NCBI GenBank assembly: GCA_958296115.1
Contig: OY282442.1
Location: forward strand, 344,001 to 408,000
Source: an uncultured Dehalococcoidia bacterium
GTDB taxonomy: Bacteria > Chloroflexota > Dehalococcoidia > Lucifugimonadales > CAJWER01
Direction of reading: 5' to 3'
Length of the DNA stretch: 64,000 bases
Below the pieces are notes generated by a model. It made no database searches and was not told where the DNA came from. It saw only the letters and a program-made list of their open reading frames with translations. Below are positions 1 through 8,283 of the stretch, one piece after another; position 1 is the stretch's first letter; every line of letters begins with the position of its first letter. The position numbers were made by a program, and so were the translations under genes.

Positions 1-530
1 CGCGCGCCACCGCCGCGGCATCGTCGAGGGTGAGGTTGCTGCCGTACACGTCCGGCTGCTGGACATAGGTTACGGCCGCCGTGTTCGGCCCTATGGCCGC
101 CGCCAGCTGCTCCACCGTGCAGCCGTCCTCGTCTCCGGCCTCGACGATGCGCCCGCCGGGCACGCTGTGGCTGCGCCGGTACGGGTAGCGAAGGCTCCTG
201 AGCGCGACGATCTCGTTGGGGTGGCCGTTGGTCTCCGGCAGCCGAGCCGTCCGATCCTGCTCGCCTTCGGTCAGGCACGCGGCGGTACTCAGCACGAGCG
301 CGGCGAAGCATCCGGATGTAACGTGCGCGGCTTCCACGCCGAGCGTCTCGGCGATGAAGTCGCCCGAGCGCGACAGCAGCTCGGCCATCTCGACGTAGCT
401 ATGGTCCGCCTCGTCCATGGCGCGGCGGACTTCGGGAGGGGGCGTCGAGCCGCCCCATAGGGTCGTGTTGCCGCCGGCGTTTATCACGGGGCGGACTCCC
501 AGCTTGTCGTAGATCCGGTTGCTCTTCATT
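1..530 (-). CDS. SelA-like PLP-dependent enzyme, partial (cut by left edge)
   Basis: The frame is open from an ATG at 528-530 to the window edge, about 176 residues of an N-terminal part. The start MKSNRIYDKLGVRPVINAGG and the later stretches GGSTPPPEV, VTSGCFAAL and GPNTAAVTYVQQPD match the N-terminal half of the L-seryl-tRNA(Sec) selenium transferase/aminotransferase-V-like family, whose members often act on sugar-acid or amino-acid substrates rather than on tRNA. The PLP lysine would lie beyond the edge, so activity cannot be judged. It is the last visible gene of a leftward row after glycine C-acetyltransferase and an SDR, with 30 bp to the SDR, so a shared transcript and a catabolic role are likely. 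The family is clear; the substrate is unknown. Confidence 0.75.
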
Positions 531-560
531 CAGCCTGTCTCCCTGTGTGTGGTAGGCGCT

Positions 561-1316
561 CTACATCATCAGGTCGCCGCCGTTGATGTCGAAGGCGACG
601 CCGGTCATGTACGCCGCCCTGTCCGACGCGATGAACGCCACGAGCTCCGCGACCTCCCACGGCTCGCCGAGCCGCGGTATGGGGAAGCTCTCGGCGTACT
701 CCCGCGTCCGCTCCTCGCTGATGGTTCCGCGCACCATCTCGGTGTCTATGAGCCCCGGGCATACGGCGTTGACCGTGATGCCGTTGGCGGCCTCCTCTTT
801 AGCAAGGTGCCGTGTGAGTCCGAGTATCCCCGCCTTGGCGGCGGAGTAGTGCGCCCCGCCTATGGTGCTGTACTTTCGGCCCGCGCTGGACGAGAAGTTG
901 ACGATGCGGCCCCAGCCGGCTTCCCGCATGGGGCGCAGAACGGCCCTGGAGCACAGGTACGCGCTCTTCAGGTTGGCGTCGACGACCAGGTCCCACTCGT
1001 CCTCCTCGATGTCTATCAGGTGAGTCGGGCGCAGGATGCCGGCGTTGTTGACTAGGATATGCGCTCCGCCGAATTCGTCGAGTGCGGCGGCGACCATCCG
1101 GTCGACGTCGGCTTTCGAGGTTACGTCTCCGGGGGCGGCGATTGCGCTGGCTCCCGCAGAGCGCAACTCCGCAGCCGTCCGCTCGGCCGGACCGGCGTTG
1201 ATGTCGTTGACCACGAGAGACGCTCCCCGCGCCGCCAGCATCTGCGCCACCGACCTGCCCATCCCCTGTCCCGCGCCGGTCACTATGGCGGCCTTGCCGG
1301 TCATCTCAGCTGTCAT
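561..1316 (-). CDS. SDR-family NAD(P)-dependent oxidoreductase (FabG-like)
   Basis: A classical short-chain dehydrogenase of 251 residues, the usual size. The cofactor motif TGAGQGMG lies near residues 13-20, NNAG near 90-93, the catalytic serine in FSSSAG near 142-144, and YSAAK gives Tyr157 and Lys161. The C terminus GVAFDINGGDLMM is the typical SDR ending. An acidic NDIN after the second strand (near 37-40) favours NAD(H), which is an inference. It lies 32 bp after glycine C-acetyltransferase and 30 bp before the SelA-like gene, all leftward. FabG-type names are often given to such proteins, but with these neighbours a catabolic alcohol or hydroxy-acid dehydrogenase is as likely as a fatty-acid enzyme. 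Confidence 0.88.
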   Translation of the reverse strand: MTAEMTGKAAIVTGAGQGMGRSVAQMLAARGASLVVNDINAGPAERTAAELRSAGASAIAAPGDVTSKADVDRMVAAALDEFGGAHILVNNAGILRPTHLIDIEEDEWDLVVDANLKSAYLCSRAVLRPMREAGWGRIVNFSSSAGRKYSTIGGAHYSAAKAGILGLTRHLAKEEAANGITVNAVCPGLIDTEMVRGTISEERTREYAESFPIPRLGEPWEVAELVAFIASDRAAYMTGVAFDINGGDLMM

Positions 1317-1348
1317 GTACTCTCCTCATACGTCTTCACGATGCATCC

Positions 1349-2536
1349 CTATATCACCCCCAGCTCCCTGCCCGCCTCCGCGAATACGGAGATGGCGCGG
1401 TCGAGTTGTTCCCGCGTGTGCGCCGCGGAGAGCTGGACGCGGATGCGCGCCTCGCCCCTGGGCACGACCGGGAAGCTGAAGCCCACCACGAATATGCCGC
1501 GCTCGTTGACCGCCTTCGCCAACTCGACCGTCTTGATCTCGTCCCTGAGCATGATGGGCGTTATCGGGTGCTTGCCGGGGATGATGTCGAATCCCAACGC
1601 CGACATCTCCGAACGGAAGTGGCGCGTGTTCTCCCAGAGGGTCTCCCGCAGGCTGGGAACGCTCCTCACTATCTCCAGCGCCTTGAGCGCCCCCGTCACG
1701 ATTGGCGGCGCGAGGGTGTTTGAGAACAGGTAGGGCCGGGACCGCTGGCGCAGGTACTCGACAATCTCCTTCTTGCCTGTCGTGAAGCCGCCTGACGCCC
1801 CGCCCAGCGCCTTTCCCATCGTGCTCGTGAGCACGTCTATCCTGTCCATCACGCCCATCTCGTCCGGGCTGCCGAGGCCGTTCGGCCCCATGAACCCCGT
1901 GGCGTGCGAGTCATCCACCATCACGAGGGCGTCGTACCTGTCGGCGAGGTCGCATATCTCGGACAGGGGCGCGATGTCCCCCTGCATACTGAACACGCCG
2001 TCGGTCGCTATCATCCGGAAGCGGGCGTCCTGAGTTGCCTGCAGCTGCGTTTCCAGGTCGGCCATGTCCGCGTGCTCGAAGACCTTGCGCCGCGCCCGGC
2101 ACAGCCGCACGCCGTCTATGATAGAGGCATGGTTCAGGGCGTCGCTGATTATTGCGTCCTCCGGGCCCAGCAGCGTCTCGAACAGCCCGGTGTTGGCGTC
2201 GAAGCAGGACGTGTAGAGGATAGTGTCCTCCGTGCCGAACCAATCGGTCAACTCCCGCTCCAGCGTCTTGTGGATGTCCTGCGTCCCGCAGATGAACCGC
2301 ACCGACGCCATGCCGAAGCCGTGCTCGGCTAGCCCGTCCGCCACCGCCCGCTCCACCTCCGGGCTGTCCGCCAGCCCAAGGTAGTTGTTGGCGCAGAAGT
2401 TGATCATCTCGCCCTGGCTCGTGTCCACGTCAGATCCCTGGGGCGTGCGGATTATCTTCTCATCCTTGTACAGCCCGCTGTCGCGGATAGTCTGGAGCTC
2501 ATCCTCGAGCCACGTCTTCATCTTCGTGTAGGTCAC
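1349..2536 (-). CDS. kbl: Glycine C-acetyltransferase (2-amino-3-ketobutyrate CoA ligase)
   Basis: 395 residues, the normal length of Kbl, a PLP enzyme of the alpha-oxoamine synthase family. It cleaves 2-amino-3-oxobutyrate with CoA to glycine and acetyl-CoA, the second step of threonine breakdown. Seen: the PLP-lysine motif [26 protein letters not shown] (Asp and His contacting the cofactor), [12 protein letters not shown] near the start, and the ending [18 protein letters not shown]. The start [21 protein letters not shown] matches family N termini. It leads a leftward row with an SDR and a SelA-like gene. No classical threonine 3-dehydrogenase is adjacent; the zinc dehydrogenase at 22.6 kb could supply that step but this is speculative. 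Confidence 0.93.
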   Translation of the reverse strand: MTYTKMKTWLEDELQTIRDSGLYKDEKIIRTPQGSDVDTSQGEMINFCANNYLGLADSPEVERAVADGLAEHGFGMASVRFICGTQDIHKTLERELTDWFGTEDTILYTSCFDANTGLFETLLGPEDAIISDALNHASIIDGVRLCRARRKVFEHADMADLETQLQATQDARFRMIATDGVFSMQGDIAPLSEICDLADRYDALVMVDDSHATGFMGPNGLGSPDEMGVMDRIDVLTSTMGKALGGASGGFTTGKKEIVEYLRQRSRPYLFSNTLAPPIVTGALKALEIVRSVPSLRETLWENTRHFRSEMSALGFDIIPGKHPITPIMLRDEIKTVELAKAVNERGIFVVGFSFPVVPRGEARIRVQLSAAHTREQLDRAISVFAEAGRELGVI

Positions 2537-2714
2537 CCATGACCCTCCCGTGCTTGTATTGGAGCGCCATCGGCATCGAGGCCGATGGACGCGGCGCCCC
2601 TCCGACGGCAGGGATGAGATTATCGGCTTGGCGGCTAGGTGTCAATGTTCGGCGTCGGCTGTGCTACTATGGAAGCGCCGAACGTACACGTGCGCCTTGA
2701 ATCGTGAAGAGCGG

Positions 2715-3146
2715 ATGGAGAGCGTCTCGACCTGCGTGGCCCGTCACGTCAACCACGTGGCCCTTGCCGTCAAGGACATAGACGAGTCGCTGGCGTTCTA
2801 CGGCGATGTCTTCGGGATCGGCCCAGCCGAGGTTGAGGACATCGAGGACCAGGGCGTCCGGGCGACCCTAATCAGGGTCGGCGGGTCGCAGCTGGAGCTC
2901 ATCCAGCCCGTAGACCCCAACGGGGGTGTGGCCCGGTTCATCGAACGGCGGGGCGAGGGCCTTCACCACATATGCTTTGAAGTGGAAGACCTGCAGGCCG
3001 CGCTCGATCGCCTCGCCGAGCGCGGGATTGCCCTGATAGACGGCGCGCCGCGCGAAGGGCTGTCCGGCATGATCGCTTTCCTGCATCCGCGGTCCACTGG
3101 CGGCGTTCTGATAGAGCTCGTGGACGCGGACACCGCCCTTAGATAG
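2715..3146 (+). CDS. mce: Methylmalonyl-CoA epimerase (VOC family)
   Basis: A 143-residue vicinal-oxygen-chelate protein starting at the ATG of MESVSTCVARHVNHVALAV; a longer upstream frame exists but lacks family similarity. Metal ligands expected for the epimerase are visible: His in NHVALAV, Glu in QLELIQP, His in LHHICFEV and Glu in VLIELVD. The enzyme interconverts the (R) and (S) forms of methylmalonyl-CoA in propionate metabolism. The next gene, 12 bp downstream, is a B12-binding subunit of the mutase type, which fits this pathway. The large catalytic mutase subunit is not in the window. Confidence 0.88.
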   Translation: MESVSTCVARHVNHVALAVKDIDESLAFYGDVFGIGPAEVEDIEDQGVRATLIRVGGSQLELIQPVDPNGGVARFIERRGEGLHHICFEVEDLQAALDRLAERGIALIDGAPREGLSGMIAFLHPRSTGGVLIELVDADTALR

Positions 3147-3158
3147 GACGTCCGCCGC

Positions 3159-3581
3159 ATGAGCGAACGAAAGATAAAGGCCCTAATCGCAAAGCCCGGA
3201 CTGGACGGCCACGACCGCGGAGCCAAGATAGTCGCCAGGGCCCTGCGTGAGGCCGGCATGGATGTTGCCTACACGGGCATCCGCCAGACGCCCCAGATGA
3301 TAGTCGAAGAGGCGCTGGCGGAGGACGTGGACGTCGTGGGCCTCAGCATCCTGTCCGGCGCGCACATGGAGCTGTTCCCGCAGATAATCGAAGGGCTGCA
3401 CGAACGCGGAATGAGCGGCGTCATCGTGGTCGCGGGCGGCATCGTCCCAGATCAGGACAGGCCCGCCCTGCTCGAAATGGGCGTCAAGGTCATATTCGGC
3501 CCCGGCGCGCGCACGTCCGACATAGCCGAGTTCATACAGGACGCGGTCGCGGCGAGGGACCGCGGCGAGGCGCAGCCTTGA
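3159..3581 (+). CDS. Cobalamin-binding subunit of a methylmalonyl-CoA-type mutase
   Basis: 140 residues forming one B12-binding Rossmann domain. The signature DGHDRG (DxHxxG, supplying the lower axial His ligand to cobalt) is near residues 15-20, followed by GLSILSG and VVAGGIVP, the usual nucleotide-loop contacts. Length and start (KIKALIAKPGLDGHD) match the stand-alone small subunit of methylmalonyl-CoA or related acyl-CoA mutases (McmA2/HcmB-like). It sits between the epimerase and a HAD phosphatase and overlaps the latter by 4 bp. The catalytic large subunit must be elsewhere. A hydroxyisobutyryl-CoA mutase subunit is an alternative. Confidence 0.87.
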   Translation: MSERKIKALIAKPGLDGHDRGAKIVARALREAGMDVAYTGIRQTPQMIVEEALAEDVDVVGLSILSGAHMELFPQIIEGLHERGMSGVIVVAGGIVPDQDRPALLEMGVKVIFGPGARTSDIAEFIQDAVAARDRGEAQP

Positions 3582-4252
3582 CCGCCGAGACGCAGGCCAT
3601 CGTATTCGACTTCGACGGCGTCATCATCGACACCGAGACGCCCGATTTCGTTACTTGGCGGCAGGAATTCAGGGCCCACGGCGTGGAGCTGGACCGCGGC
3701 CTATGGTCGGGCTTCATCGGTGGGGGAATCGGGAGCTTCGACATCTGCGGCCACCTCGAAGACCTGGCGGGGCGCGCCCTCGACAGGGACGAGGTGAGAG
3801 CGCGGCGGCGGCGCAATTACCTAGAACAGGTACACGCGAACCCGATACTTCCAGGCGTGCTGGACTACCTCGCGGGGGCGCGGGAGATGGGGTTGAAGGT
3901 CGGGGTAGCGTCGAGCTCGTCGCGCGAGTGGGTCCAGGGCCACCTGGAGCGGCTTGGACTCGACGCAGGCGTCGAGTCCGTCAGGACGCGCGACGACGTG
4001 AGCGCCGTCAAGCCCGACCCGGAGCTATACCTGGCGTGCCTCGAAGCCCTGGGCGTGAGCGCGGACCGGGCAATCGCTATCGAGGACTCCGCCAAGGGCA
4101 TGACGGCGGCGCTCGCGGCGGGCATGTTCTGCGTGGTCGTCCCCAACCCGATGACCGAAGCCATGGACACCAGCCGCGCCCATCTCAAGCTCCGCTCCCT
4201 GGCGGACATGCCGCTGACGACCCTGCTGGGCATCGCCGGCGGGACGGCGTGA
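3578..4252 (+). CDS. HAD-superfamily phosphatase (beta-phosphoglucomutase-like)
   Basis: 224 residues. HAD motif I is FDFDGVIIDTETP at the start, motif II VASSSSREW, the motif III lysine in VKPDPELY and motif IV IEDSAKGMTAALAAGM. A helical cap lies between motifs I and II, as in subclass IA phosphatases and beta-phosphoglucomutases. The TTG start overlaps the stop of the preceding B12 subunit in a TTGA arrangement, which points to translational coupling. The substrate cannot be read from sequence; phosphoglycolate or a sugar phosphate are the usual guesses. Confidence 0.83.
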   Translation: MTAETQAIVFDFDGVIIDTETPDFVTWRQEFRAHGVELDRGLWSGFIGGGIGSFDICGHLEDLAGRALDRDEVRARRRRNYLEQVHANPILPGVLDYLAGAREMGLKVGVASSSSREWVQGHLERLGLDAGVESVRTRDDVSAVKPDPELYLACLEALGVSADRAIAIEDSAKGMTAALAAGMFCVVVPNPMTEAMDTSRAHLKLRSLADMPLTTLLGIAGGTA

Positions 4253-4312
4253 GGCCCCTGAACCTGACGGAAGACGCGCCTGGCGCCGCGCCGCCCGCGC
4301 CATGCGATTGCT

Positions 4313-5470
4313 TCAGGCTCCGCCGTCTCCCACGGTGATAGTCCCGGCCATGCCTGGGTGTACCGGGCACAGGTACCTGAAGACGCCCTCTACCTCGAAG
4401 GTGAGGGAGTAGCCTACGCCGCCGGGCCGCTGCCCGTAGCCCATCAGCCCTGAGCTGTACACCCCCTCCCCGACGAACGGCTGCCCGGCCCGGACAGGCA
4501 GAGTCACCAACGGATTGATGATCATCTGCACTGTGCCCACGTCGTCCTCCTGCGGCGTGTACATCGGGGGAAACGGCCCCCCAGGATTGAACACGATGGA
4601 GTGCCACCTGGACGAGACCCAGACGACCGTGTCGCCCTTGTCTATAGTGAGGTTCCCAGGGAAGAACTCCGTGAGCTCGGCCTCGGGCGGACCCATGCCC
4701 GCCGCAACTACGTAAACGCTCGTGCCGCCCGGTCCGAACTCCTGGTCGAGGACGCGGTCGGACGATTGGAGGACATAGAGGCTGTCCGTGATCTCCTTGA
4801 GAGGTTCGATCTCTTTCAGCGCGACGCGGTCGATCTCGTCCTGTTCGGGCACGTCTCTCGCCGTTGCCGGCTCCACCACTATCACGCCCTGGTGAAAGTC
4901 GTGCATCCCGCAGACGTAGGGATAGACCCCCGGCCTGTCGAACTTGAGGGAGAAGGTGTCGATGAGCGGTAGGCCCGGCGGAGCCTGGATCTTCGGGAAC
5001 ATGATCCCGGAGTTCACGTAGCCGGACCCGCGCCACACCTCGACGCTACCCTCCTCTGGGTTGCTCGGATACAGTATTTTCGGGTTTAGCATGGATGCCT
5101 GGGACCCTGCGCCGCCGTACAACGGGTCTCCGCCTCCGCCCGTCCCTGGCACGGGGATGACGTCGTCCTCCGGCCGCTGGTCCGTGAAGATCACCGAGTG
5201 GGGGTCGCCCTCGGTATTCATATTCCAGGTTACAGTGTCCCCCGCTCGCACGCGGAGCCGCTGAGGGAAGAATGCGTTGACGGCGGCCGTCCTCTCGCCC
5301 GCGCCCACCAGGACCTTGAGCTCGCGCGGCGGGAACGTCTCCGGCGCGGCGGTCGGCTCCGGTGTCGGCTCTGCGGTCTGCCCCGAGCAGGCCGCGAGAG
5401 CCAGCGACAGGAGTACAGGGATTATCACGGCGGCCGCAGCCGCTTCTCGCCACGGCCTCAGCGGGCTCAT
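4313..5470 (-). CDS. Two-domain cupredoxin lipoprotein
   Basis: 385 residues starting at MSPLRPWREA; the open frame runs further upstream but only as a shadow of the next gene. A lipoprotein signal ends in LALAAC (Cys28). Two plastocyanin-like domains follow. Domain 1 (about 50-200) has His91 in DPHSVIF and Cys187-x2-His190 in YVCGMHDFH. Domain 2 (about 265-385) has His290, Cys368, His371 and Met374 in YLCPVHPGM, a complete type 1 copper set. In domain 1 the position of the axial Met is His193. It is probably an exported electron carrier or copper-binding protein anchored outside the membrane. The start overlaps the end of the dehydrogenase gene by 4 bp. Confidence 0.82.
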   Translation of the reverse strand: MSPLRPWREAAAAAVIIPVLLSLALAACSGQTAEPTPEPTAAPETFPPRELKVLVGAGERTAAVNAFFPQRLRVRAGDTVTWNMNTEGDPHSVIFTDQRPEDDVIPVPGTGGGGDPLYGGAGSQASMLNPKILYPSNPEEGSVEVWRGSGYVNSGIMFPKIQAPPGLPLIDTFSLKFDRPGVYPYVCGMHDFHQGVIVVEPATARDVPEQDEIDRVALKEIEPLKEITDSLYVLQSSDRVLDQEFGPGGTSVYVVAAGMGPPEAELTEFFPGNLTIDKGDTVVWVSSRWHSIVFNPGGPFPPMYTPQEDDVGTVQMIINPLVTLPVRAGQPFVGEGVYSSGLMGYGQRPGGVGYSLTFEVEGVFRYLCPVHPGMAGTITVGDGGA

Positions 5471-6432
5471 GGATTCGCCACGTTTTGGGGTCTGCCCTCC
5501 AGGAAGGCGATCACGTTGGAGACGCAGCCCTCGTTGAGACTCTCGACGCCCTCGGGCGTCTGGTCCGCAATGTGGGGCGTGAGGACGACCTGCTCGCAGG
5601 CGAGTATCGGGTGGTCGGGCGGGAGAGGCTCCTGGTCGAACACGTCGAGGCCTGCGCCTGCGAGACGGCCTGAGTGCAGGGCTTCGACGAGGGCGTCGGT
5701 ATCTACGAGCTCGCCCCGCCCGCCGTTGACGAATATGGCGCCGGGCTTCATGAGGCCGAATTCGCGCCCGCCCAGCATACCCCGGCTGTCGTCGCTGAGC
5801 CTGACCTGTATGCTGACGACGTCGGACTGCCGCAGCAGGTCGTCCAGCTCCACGAACTCGACGCCGAGGTTCCTGGCGCGTTCCGGTGAAGGGTTGTACG
5901 TCCAGGCGATGACCTTCATGCCCAGCGCGTTGGCTATCCTGGCGACTTCGGAGCCGGTGTTCCCTGTTCCGATGACGCCGAGCGTCTTGCCCTTCAGATA
6001 GACGTTCTTGCGGAGGCCCCATCTCCCGGCCTTGAGCTCGGCGGTCTGATATGCCGCTCGCTTGGCGGCGGCGAACATCAGGCCGATGATGTGCTCGGCG
6101 ACATATGGGGCTATCTTGCCTGGCTGGTTGCATACGGCGACGCCGAGCTCGCCGGCGGCGGCGAGGTCGACCATGTCCGTGCCTATCGAGCAGGTTGCGA
6201 TGAGGCGCAGGTCGGGAAGCCGTTCGAGGGCGTCCCTGCGCCACTTGACGGCGCCCCGCGTGTTCATGATGACGCGCGCGCCCTCGACGCGGGCGATCTG
6301 CTCGTCGAGGCTGCGCGGCCGGTCGGTGAACAGGGTGACGCCGCCGTAGGGCTCGAGGCGGTCGAGGTGAGGCGATCCCTGGATCTGCGGAGGGTCATCG
6401 CCGGGGACTACTATCTTGACGCGATTCTGCAT
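5467..6432 (-). CDS. D-isomer-specific 2-hydroxyacid dehydrogenase (SerA-like)
   Basis: 321 residues with the complete family pattern: the NAD motif GVIGTGNTGSEVA in the middle, the catalytic Arg in IQVRLSDDSRG, the Glu in VFDQEPLPPDHP and the catalytic His in LTPHIADQTPEG. Length fits single-domain hydroxyacid dehydrogenases without the ACT domain of long SerA proteins. It lies between a MocA-type oxidoreductase (15 bp upstream) and the cupredoxin (4-bp overlap), all leftward. Phosphoglycerate dehydrogenase, glyoxylate reductase or sugar-acid dehydrogenase are all possible; the setting favours a catabolic role. Confidence 0.87.
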   Translation of the reverse strand: MQNRVKIVVPGDDPPQIQGSPHLDRLEPYGGVTLFTDRPRSLDEQIARVEGARVIMNTRGAVKWRRDALERLPDLRLIATCSIGTDMVDLAAAGELGVAVCNQPGKIAPYVAEHIIGLMFAAAKRAAYQTAELKAGRWGLRKNVYLKGKTLGVIGTGNTGSEVARIANALGMKVIAWTYNPSPERARNLGVEFVELDDLLRQSDVVSIQVRLSDDSRGMLGGREFGLMKPGAIFVNGGRGELVDTDALVEALHSGRLAGAGLDVFDQEPLPPDHPILACEQVVLTPHIADQTPEGVESLNEGCVSNVIAFLEGRPQNVANP

Positions 6433-6447
6433 GGCCGTTGTTCCTCG

Positions 6448-7503
6448 TTACTTCGGAACGTCTATCAGGGCCGATCCGGCCTGCTGGGAGGCCAAGAAGC
6501 CCATGAGTATCTGCACGGTCTTGCGGGATTCACGCGCCATCGAGACGCCCTCGCCGCCGTTCTCCATCAGGTCTGCGAGCTCCTCGTAGGCGGACGCTAT
6601 GCCCTCGGCGACGTAGGTCCTGGGGACGATTCGGCGTCGGACGCCGTTCACCCTGTCGGGGCCGGACGAAAAGACGGTGGCGTTCTCCTCGGTCACGTAT
6701 ATCTGGCCGTCCGCTCCCGACAGCTGCAGGGAGAACATGCCCTGGGTCTCCTTCATACCGCAGTAGAGAGCCCGCGTCCCGTTCTCGAACTGGATGAAGC
6801 CCATCGCGCCCGGGTCGTTCTCGGGGAGCTTCCCGCCGTCGCCCTTGTAGCTGTCCCAATGCTCGAAGCCGCTTTCGAGCCTGGCCCACACCTGCGCCGG
6901 CTGGGACTCTGCGTACATGCAGATAGTATCGATCATGTGCGTGCCGTTCCTGAATAGCATCGCTCTGGGGCCGCCAAGCGTCCCGACGATGGTCGTGAGC
7001 TTGCCGATGGCGCCGCTCCTGACCTCCTCGCGGACGTGTACCCACTCGGGGCGGTATCGGCGGGTGTGGTCGACTGTGACGACGACGTTGTTCGCCTCGC
7101 ACGTCTCTATGAGCCTGTCCGCGTCCTCTAGGCTGGTGGCCAACGGCTTCTCGCAGAAGATGCCCTTGACTCCCGCGCCGGCGGCCTCGACGGCGAGGGT
7201 TGCGTGGGTGTGGTCGCCCGTCGCTATGGCGAGGATGTCGAGGTCGGCCTCGCGCAGCATGGCGCTGAAGTCGGCGTAAGGCTTGGCGTTGGGCCATCGC
7301 CGAGACCAGGTCTGCGCGAAGTCGTCGAGCAGATCGGGAACGAGGTCGCACACGCCCACTATCTCGAAGCCGTCTATGACCGACAGCCCGGCGGCGTGGC
7401 TGTGGACTATCTCCGTGCGAAAGGGCTGTACAGGGTCCTCGACGCCCTTCGACGTGATGCCCCGCAAACCGACTATCCCGACCCGGTAAGCGTTTCGGCC
7501 CAT
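6448..7503 (-). CDS. Gfo/Idh/MocA-family oxidoreductase
   Basis: 351 residues from the ATG of MGRNAYRVGIVGLRG. A GGAGG 8 nt upstream decides this start over a longer open frame to 7620. The N-terminal Rossmann fold has GIVGLRG and the diagnostic FCEKPLATSLEDADRLIE, whose Glu-Lys-Pro is the family hallmark; the active-site His is in the NGTHMIDTI stretch. Members oxidise or reduce sugars and inositols with NAD(P). It probably heads the leftward transcript with the hydroxyacid dehydrogenase, and is divergent from hpt. The substrate is unknown. Confidence 0.87.
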   Translation of the reverse strand: MGRNAYRVGIVGLRGITSKGVEDPVQPFRTEIVHSHAAGLSVIDGFEIVGVCDLVPDLLDDFAQTWSRRWPNAKPYADFSAMLREADLDILAIATGDHTHATLAVEAAGAGVKGIFCEKPLATSLEDADRLIETCEANNVVVTVDHTRRYRPEWVHVREEVRSGAIGKLTTIVGTLGGPRAMLFRNGTHMIDTICMYAESQPAQVWARLESGFEHWDSYKGDGGKLPENDPGAMGFIQFENGTRALYCGMKETQGMFSLQLSGADGQIYVTEENATVFSSGPDRVNGVRRRIVPRTYVAEGIASAYEELADLMENGGEGVSMARESRKTVQILMGFLASQQAGSALIDVPK

Positions 7504-7667
7504 GTTCACGACCTCCGTTCGTTGCTGCATGTTCTTGTACACCAAGGCGGCGATAGTTTCAAGTTGCCGTATCGGGAATTCGCCCGGCGGGTTGCCAGGA
7601 GGCGCGGGGTGATATGACAATGGCGGCGTCGAGTCGCGCGGATGATTCAGGCGGAGGGTTTCGGCAA

Positions 7668-8201
7668 ATGGAGATTGGCGGGGTCTTGTTCACGGAGGCT
7701 GACATTCGCTCCCGGGTGGCTGCCCTGGCCGAAGAGGTCGACGAGCATTACGCGGGCGAGTCCTGCACGGTGGTGTCCGTGCTGAAGGGAGGTTGCCTGT
7801 TCACCGCGGACCTGATCCGCCGGCTGACCATGCCGCTGTACCTCAGCTTCGCGGCGGTGTCCAGCTATAGGTCGGGGACCACGGGCGGGAATCCCCGGAT
7901 CGAGTTCTTCCCGACGGACCATGAGATACGCGGGCGGCGCGTTCTCGTGGTGGACGACATTCTGGACACGGGTAGGACGCTGGCATTCCTGCGGGATGTC
8001 CTGGTGGAGGCCGGCGTGAAGGAGTTCAAGACGTGCGTGCTGCTGGACAAGCCGAGCCGGCGGATAACGGATTTCCAGGCCGACTTCCGCGGCTTCGAGG
8101 TCCCCGACGTGTTCGTGGCGGGATACGGGCTGGACTACGCGGGGCGGTACCGCAACCTGCCGGACATAGTCGGAATGCGGCCAGGAATTTCGCCGCAATA
8201 G
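7668..8201 (+). CDS. hpt: Hypoxanthine/guanine phosphoribosyltransferase
   Basis: 177 residues from MEIGGVLFTEADI, preceded by a GGAGGG 9 nt upstream; an earlier in-frame ATG at 7614 has a weaker site and would add a tail not seen in the family. The PRPP-binding motif VLVVDDILDTGRT, the SVLKGG loop near residue 37-42 and the C-terminal VAGYGLDYAGRYRNLP are all typical. The enzyme transfers ribose phosphate from PRPP to hypoxanthine or guanine in purine salvage. It is divergent from the MocA-type gene and stands alone. Confidence 0.93.
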   Translation: MEIGGVLFTEADIRSRVAALAEEVDEHYAGESCTVVSVLKGGCLFTADLIRRLTMPLYLSFAAVSSYRSGTTGGNPRIEFFPTDHEIRGRRVLVVDDILDTGRTLAFLRDVLVEAGVKEFKTCVLLDKPSRRITDFQADFRGFEVPDVFVAGYGLDYAGRYRNLPDIVGMRPGISPQ

Positions 8202-8283
8202 GACCCTGAGGGGTGGCATTTCGAGTCCCTTCCCCTTATCATCGCGGTAACAAGCCAGCCCTCGAACCTCCAGGAGGACCCGA

